Origin: Escallonia rubra
Taxonomy: Eukaryota; Streptophyta; Magnoliopsida; Escalloniales; Escalloniaceae
Length of the DNA stretch: 64,000 nucleotides
Direction of reading: 5' to 3'
Assembly (NCBI GenBank): GCA_033065855.1
Contig: JAVXUO010001343.1
Location: 186,001-250,000, forward strand
Shown here: positions 57,981-64,000 of the stretch, in pieces
Layout: the number at the start of each line of letters is the position of its first letter
How positions within the stretch are numbered: the stretch's first letter is position 1
Translations under genes and position numbers: made by a program
Notes under the pieces: generated by a model
Told to the model about the DNA's origin: nothing
What the model saw: only the letters and a program-made list of their open reading frames with translations
The model's database searches: none

Positions 57981-60900
57981 ATGGGGAAGAAACAGCACAG
58001 CAAGGATCGCATGTACATCACCAAGACGGAGTGGGCCACCGAGTGGGGCGGTGCCAAATCCAAAGAACTCCGCACCCCCTTCAAGCGCCTCCCCTTCTAC
58101 TGCTGCGCGTAAGTTCTCTCTCTCTCTCTCTGTGCAAACACACAACACACGCACACGCACACAGAGGTACATGCTTAACTTTTCAATCAAATTCACGTGT
58201 TTTTGCGCGGCAGTCTCACATTCACACCGTTCGAGGACCCGGCTTGCACGGAGGACGGAAGCGTCTTCGATGTAATGTTAGTTTTTTTATTGATCATTTG
58301 CTTTTGCTATGATTTTGCATCAATATTTGAGGAAATCTTTTTATTTTTTATTTTATAGAATTATAGATTTGATTGGTTATGGTGTTGTTTTATTGGTGTA
58401 GGAATATTATTCCATATATTAGGAAATTTGGGAAGCATCCTGTTACCGGAACCCCGCTCAAACAAGAGGATCTTATCCCACTGATTTTCCACAAGAACTC
58501 TGAAGGTAATTGTCCTGCAATTAAACCAAAGGGTTTTGTTTGAGTTCGTTCTTCGTTATGCTACGTGTGAAGTTTAACTTTTGTTGTTCGTTGTTCAACT
58601 GTTTGAAACTAAGATGAGGCCAGAATATACAAAGACATAATAGAGGAGTAAAGGAAATGAGTTTTTGAACACTTTCAATTAGTTTGGTACAAATGCTTAG
58701 TTGATCAAGACGAGTTACTTCTGTAATTAAATTCGTGTCATGTATTACAAGAAAACATGGGTCTTATCGTGCCATTTTCTGTGAGTGTGGGGTTAATTAA
58801 TTATCTATATTTACCCACGACAATAGGATTTACCTGGAGATTAGTCACTAGAATTTGAGTTCAGAGGGCAGGGAAACACTCACATGTCAGCTGTGTATTT
58901 CCCTTTTGGGAAGAAGATTCTTTTGTCCGTTGATCATAGTTCAGAGTATTGATTGTTGCAGTCAAATATTGAGTTAATGGTTAGATCTCATCCATTACCG
59001 GACTGCAACCTTTACCAAAACCAATCAAGGATTTTCCTTCCTTCAAAAAAGCGTTCTGAGTCTCTGAAATTATTCTGTCTAAAACCCTGCACAATCTGGG
59101 AGACAAGATTTTAGCCAGTAACTTTTAGAAACTACTTACAAACTAACCGGCCTGAATTCACGAATATTTTCTGATCCACCTTCCTGTGGTACAAGAGTGA
59201 TAAAAGAAACCACTGCCTTTACATCCTCCCTCACCACATGCCACACTGCTGGACAATACCGTATTAAATCTATCTAGACCTGGAGCCTTACCTCCACTGT
59301 CCACTGCCCATGCCTCTAAGATGACTTCTGCCGAGGAGTTCTCTCCAACCACACTTGGTTCTAGTCCCTAATAGTCGTAAACTGTTAATCCTTAAGACCC
59401 GGCCTCCACCCTTCATGTTCTTCGTCTAATTGCTTATTAAAATGAACATTGCTCAGTAATCTCCTCCTCACCTGTCGACGTGGTCTCTCCTATAGCAACT
59501 CTACTTAAATGAATACCTCTTCTTCAAGCATTGGCAATGAGAGGAAAGTACCTGGTGTTTACCTCACCTTCATGTAACTCCAAAGGCCTAGATTTCTGCC
59601 TGCAGGACATCTCCTCGGCTAAAAGTAACTGACATGACGCTTCCTTTTTAGCGTCCGTTAAACTTCTATCTTATGCACCAGCCCTGTCCTTTCCAGTGAA
59701 ATCTTTAAGTACCTCCATCTGTCCATTGTTGGCGAAAGAGAAATTCGAACCTTATCAAAGCTGTCCTTATTCCACCGTTTAAGATCCCTCTTTAGTAACT
59801 TCTGAGCCAAACACAAACTAGGTCGTCCATGTAACTGACAGCTATCCCACCAGCCTCACACCCGCTCCACAACTCCTTGAGCCCCATGTTCTCAAAACAG
59901 AAAGGGCTTTTCCTGCTTCTCAATACTCCACTATCAAACAATATCGGACAATGATCAGAAAGCGGGGTTAGCAAGCACGACTGAGACACGTCTAGTAAGA
60001 TATCCTCCCAATAAGAAGATACCAATATTTGACAATGATCAGAAAGCGGGGTTAGAGAGCCCACCCTTGAACCACGTGAAGATGCCCCCTTTGAATGGCA
60101 AATCAGGCAGATGCATATTCAAATCTGAAGTCTGAAAACTCCGATATGAAAGTAGACACCAGAGAACAGTTATGTTGCTCTTGAGGGAATCTAACAACAT
60201 TAAAATCACCGTAATACACCATGAAACACCCTCACTTCCTTAACATGAGCAAGCTCCTTCCATAGTTCTCACGAAGAGAATTCTTCACTGGTCCGCAAAT
60301 TTTAGAAAAACATCACTGGATACCAGCCACCTCACTCCTGAATGAGCAAGACAAAGTATAATGACCTTGAAGAGTAACCACCATCTCCGCTACCCTCCTA
60401 TTAGACACCAAATTTAAAGGCGCAACCTTGTTCATCTATTACCCCAAACTCTGAATAGTTTCCCTCGACCAACCTCCGTCCCGTTTATTGCAATCACGTA
60501 GTCATTGGCTTCCAGTTAGTAAGCATGGCTTTCACCTTCATTCTTTTTCTGAGAAAATTAAGCCACCATAAATTCCACGATAAGATCTTCAGAGTTCAAC
60601 CCACCCTGGAAGATACTATTTATACCATTTTATGCTAATTCACTTCTTCATTTGTTGCTAAAAAGCTAACAATTGTTACTAAACTTTCATTTTACTGACC
60701 CAAAAAGGAAGAGAAATCATATGAGAAGGTGGATTAACATTTCTATGTTACTACTACTTGTGTTATTATTAATAGGTATACGAGTACAAGCTTTCTCAAC
60801 GAACATCTTGCCGGTTGTTGCTCTCATTTGCAACGTGCGGGGTTAGAACTCGTAAGTCACTATAATCAAGTGTGGCCTTTAAATTCAAATATCACTCGCA

Positions 60901-63900
60901 CTTAAGTAATTTGATATATTCATCTGAAGTTAAAAAATAGTCGCAATCAGACTCAAACTGAAGAGTGCAGAAATACGAATGCAACAAAACAGAGATTAAC
61001 TCAAGCCGAGTTCAAATGAACCCGCCATGATGGAAACAAGTATCAGACGGAAGGAAATCTAAGTCCTACTAAAGGTTTGCAATCATAACAATTCCTAATA
61101 TTTGTCAAAACTCTGTTTATCTACTTAATTTAAATTTATGACTCCGCCTCTCATATCAAATCTTTTCATTTTTTAAGACAAGACTTATATTTCAATCTCC
61201 CTCTTTTTATTTCACTGTAAGTCGCACACGCGGGCCCGCGCACTCTCTCTCTTATATATAAGCTATCCCTCATTATGTTTTCTATCATTGTTATATATTT
61301 ATTTATTTTCTTACTGGTGGCCTTTATTAATACAAGATTCAAAATACGGGCTGTTGCTCTTGTTATATATATTGGAGATACTATTTATGCCATTTTATGC
61401 TAATTCACTTCTTCATTTGTTGCTAAAAGGCTAGCAATTGTTACTAAACTTCCACTTTATCGATCCAAAATGGAAGAAAAATTATATAAAAATGTGGATA
61501 TTACATTTCTATTACTATGAATATTATTGTTACTACTACTTGTGTTATTATTAATAGGTGTATGAGTACAAGCTTTCTCAATGAACATCTTGCCGGTTGT
61601 TGCTCTTGTTTGCAATGTCTGGGGTTAGGAGTTAGGACTAGTGAGTCACTATAATAAAATGTGGCCTATAAGTTCAAATATTACTCACACTTAAATAATT
61701 TGATAAGTATATGAGATATTCATCTGCAGTTAAAAAATAGTCGCAATTAGACTCAAGCTGAAGAGTGCAGAAATACGAATCTGATGAAACAGAGATTAAC
61801 TCAATCTGAGTTCAAATGAACCCCCCATGATGAAAACAAGTATCAGACGAAAGGAAACTGCACAAGAATTTAGGAGCCACCAAAATTTTGACACGTCGCA
61901 ACTCCTTAAAATACGCGAATTGATTGCTGATTTGATGGCTATTTGTACGTGAGACATGAGCTTCCTTTGAATTGGTTTCCTTGCTTAAATCAAAATGGGG
62001 ACATTCCAAGATTTTTGCAATAAACGTACAATTAAATAAGGTCATAATGTGGCCAATAAGGCATGATGATTGGAATCGTAAGTGAAGGTATCAAAGAAAT
62101 AGAAAGGAAAGAAAACGTTGACATCAATAACAAGTGCAAAAGTCTAGTGTGAATAGCAAGATCAGTAGACTGTAACAATGAGGCAGCAAGAGAAAACAAC
62201 TTTAAAGAAAAACAAACAATTGTCCTTAAACTGATAGTAGACAATAGCAGAGGAAAAAAAAGGTCACAGAATAAATAATTGATTCCCACGACTGCATAGA
62301 ATTTAGGTGTATAGTTGACAGGAGGGAGCCCATAAAAACCCTTTCATCAAAGTAGTGAATTTAGGGACAAAAGTCCTAAGCACTCAAACCAAATCAATAC
62401 CTAAAAAAGCCAAAATCCATTGCACAATCTCCACATACACCATGGCCCTAACATCCTAATCCAATAAGTTACAATCATACCTTGGTGCTGAAAACTCCAA
62501 AAGGTTTTGAGCTAGAGCTTTTCTCCAACTATCGATCCTTTTCAGAAGACAATAACGTATTATCTCTCTTTCTTATCCTTTTATATTTTTCAATACTAAT
62601 TTGCGTCTAAGGCCCACTAGAATCAAATATAACCTTTTTGTGGCCCATAATTTAAAAGATCCGTCCGCGAGACTGTGTAGCGGACGACTGACAGCGCCGC
62701 AAAATGATTGGACCGTCCATCCCGAAGGGATGGACGGCCAGATCGCGCTGGCATATATATCCTATTTTGCTTACGCTGTCAAGGGATCAGCTCCCTATAT
62801 ATATATATATATATATATTATTTTCGGTTATTTGCTGAAATAAAGCAAGAAGTTTAAGGGAGTGGGGGAACTCATATTAGAATCATGAGATTTTCTACTA
62901 TGCAAATTGATTAAAGAATGTATCGTACCACGGGTCCCCAGCCATTATGCGTTTTCTATCTTTTCATAGTAACATAATTGGAGTCAAGGGCACTAAAATG
63001 AGTATAGCTGATTGGAGGGTTCGCCAAATATCACCTGGCTAATTTTCGTATATTTGGTCTATAGCCTACCAGTGTCAATTTTGATCTCCGAAACGTTTTA
63101 TTATACTTCAAATTTGGCCGTGGATTGCGAATGAGGAAGAACCGGAAAGGTTTGAGGAAGTAAAAAACAAAAGAAAAGAGGAAGATTTTGGCTAAACCAT
63201 CATGTGCAATGGGTAGAGGTGGCGCAAAAAGGCATGTACTGCACCCTGTACTCAAGATGATTCGGTTGTGTCAATTAATAGTCAACAACAGGTCCGCGCA
63301 GCTGAGTTTAGTATATGTCTCCAAGAATCAGTATCTTGTCATAGCTGCGTCATTGTATCACATGCCAGATTTACGCATAAGACTAGAAAGGCTATGGCAT
63401 TGTCCTCGTGAGGAAAATTTAGATGTATAGCAGAAGCACAGAAAGGGGAGGAGACCTCTTGAGAAAGAGGAAGACATTGCAAAAGAAGACAAAGATGAAC
63501 AAATAGCTAATTTTTTTTGTTGTAAAACTGAACTCATTTGACTGTGAAACCAGTATTTCTAATGAATTTTACGTTAAAAGGGTTTGGAGGATGCAATGGA
63601 TGAACCTTAAATCTGATTCTCGTACTAATATGACGTTTACTCTTTCTTGACGTTATGAACAAGAGATATTTTTTGAAATGGCATGGTCTTATATACGACG
63701 TGTAGTTTCCTTTTGGCCAGATACACTAGTCTCCCTTCTCCCCTAGCCCTCTTCATTCAACTTTGTCTTTGTTGATAATATGTGATTGCATGGTTGCTAC
63801 TTTTGTTTCGAAATGTTTTTCCTTTTGTGTATCGGCTCACAGATTTCTTAAATTATATGTGGAATGATCAATCACAAAACATGTCTAACCTTTTGTAGGA

Positions 63901-63990
63901 GAGATGCAGTGCCCAGTGTTGAACAAGGTTTTCACGGAATTTACACACATAGTTGCTGTAAAGACAACAGGAAATGTGTTCTGTTTTGAG
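57981..63990 (+). CDS. CYP65: CYP65/PUB49-type U-box cyclophilin, N-terminal exons (continues beyond window)
   Basis: Plant CYP65 (PUB49) combines a U-box, which recruits E2 enzymes for ubiquitination, with a cyclophilin peptidyl-prolyl isomerase domain. Four exons are visible and join in phase: 57981-58108, 58214-58276, 58402-58505 and 63899-63990. They encode about 129 residues. The start MGKKQHSKDRMYITKTEWAT matches the family's N-terminus. The U-box region follows (LPFYCCALTFTPFEDPACTEDGSVFDV, then NIIPYIRKFGKHPVTGTPLK and DLIPLIFHKNSEGEMQCPVL). The last visible exon ends KTTGNVFCFE at a GT donor. The cyclophilin domain lies outside the window. Intron 3 is 5.4 kb and contains LINE remnants. 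Confidence 0.93.
59040..60600 (-). mobile_element. Degenerate L1-type LINE, antisense in the CYP65 intron
   Basis: On the minus strand, the end of an endonuclease domain is readable near 59880-60060 (LSDHCPILFDSG, then SPFCFENMGLKELW; compare the plant LINE pattern SDHCPI plus RPFRFENMW). Near 59160-59352 lies the start of the reverse transcriptase region (GKAPGLDRFN, for the usual KAPGPDGF). Stops and frame changes separate them, so the element is dead. A stretch near 59995-60055 duplicates the SDHC segment. Boundaries are approximate. Confidence 0.7.
60606..61855. repeat. Direct repeat of about 460 bp, copies 765 bp apart
   Basis: Copy 1 (about 60606-61061) and copy 2 (about 61371-61855) share ATACTATTTAT, TTTTATGCTAATTCACTTCT, ACTACTTGTGTTATTATTAA, AACATCTTGCCGGTTGTTGC and ACAAGTATCAGACG in order, with about 10 percent divergence by eye. 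They could be a tandem duplication or the LTRs of a very small LTR element, but TG...CA ends and target duplications were not identified. Confidence 0.8.
62797..62819. repeat. TA microsatellite
   Basis: About eleven TA units in a row inside CYP65 intron 3. Confidence 0.9.
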
Positions 63991-64000
63991 GTTGGTTTGC

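Larger units (their letters stand above)
58506..63898 (+). other. CYP65 intron 3, expanded by insertions
   Basis: A 5.4-kb intron with a degenerate antisense LINE (about 59040-60600) and a 460-base direct repeat (60606-61061 and 61371-61855). It also contains a TA microsatellite (about 62797-62819). The rest is AT-rich with no supported gene. Confidence 0.85.

Overview
The window is nuclear DNA of a flowering plant, most likely a eudicot. The evidence is spliced genes with GT-AG introns, several of them containing kilobases of transposon sequence, plus a plastid-targeted APS kinase, an autoinhibited plant Ca2+-ATPase, an NPH3/BTB protein and a U-box cyclophilin of the CYP65/PUB49 type. The species cannot be fixed from the sequence. 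No prokaryotic, organellar or CRISPR-like sequence was seen.

Layout. 1-1245: last exon of an unrecognised helical protein (+). 2017-7954: seven-exon ACA1/2/7-type Ca2+-ATPase (-), convergent with the first gene. 9.0-9.9 kb: LINE remnant and a hAT-type element. 11192-17881: six-exon VDAC porin (+), whose 5.4-kb second intron holds a possible mariner-like MITE, a probable 2.36-kb solo LTR and a tRNA-derived SINE with a perfect 16-bp target duplication. 19.57-20.98 kb: rearranged poly(A) retroelement. 23348-23788: intronless RPL26 (-), with telo-box and TGGGCC promoter motifs. 24.08-24.46 kb: retro-insertion joined to a 72-bp snap-back. 26444-31303: four-exon NPH3/BTB gene (+), with two GC-rich hAT-type elements in its last intron. 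33.7-36.3 kb: long-TIR Mutator-like element followed by a poly(A) retroelement. 39070-43927: seven-exon APS kinase (+). 46.1-47.1 kb: tandem repeat and a palindromic foldback element. 48.4-57.7 kb: three copies of a CCA-microsatellite repeat family, one hosting a hAT-type insertion, interleaved with a four-exon conserved gene (-, 49621-52587) and another hAT-type element. 57981 to the window end: first four exons of CYP65/PUB49 (+), with a LINE-containing 5.4-kb intron.

The genes are unrelated housekeeping or signalling genes and form no pathway or operon. The main interest is how densely repeats have filled introns and spacers, often with readable target-site duplications. I found no convincing new biological system. 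The best candidates for a second look are the self-complementary retro-insertion junction at 24.1-24.5 kb, the palindromic element at 46.8-47.1 kb, the Mutator-like element with an internal tandem GC-rich array, and the hAT-type families with subterminal AACCG-like repeats.
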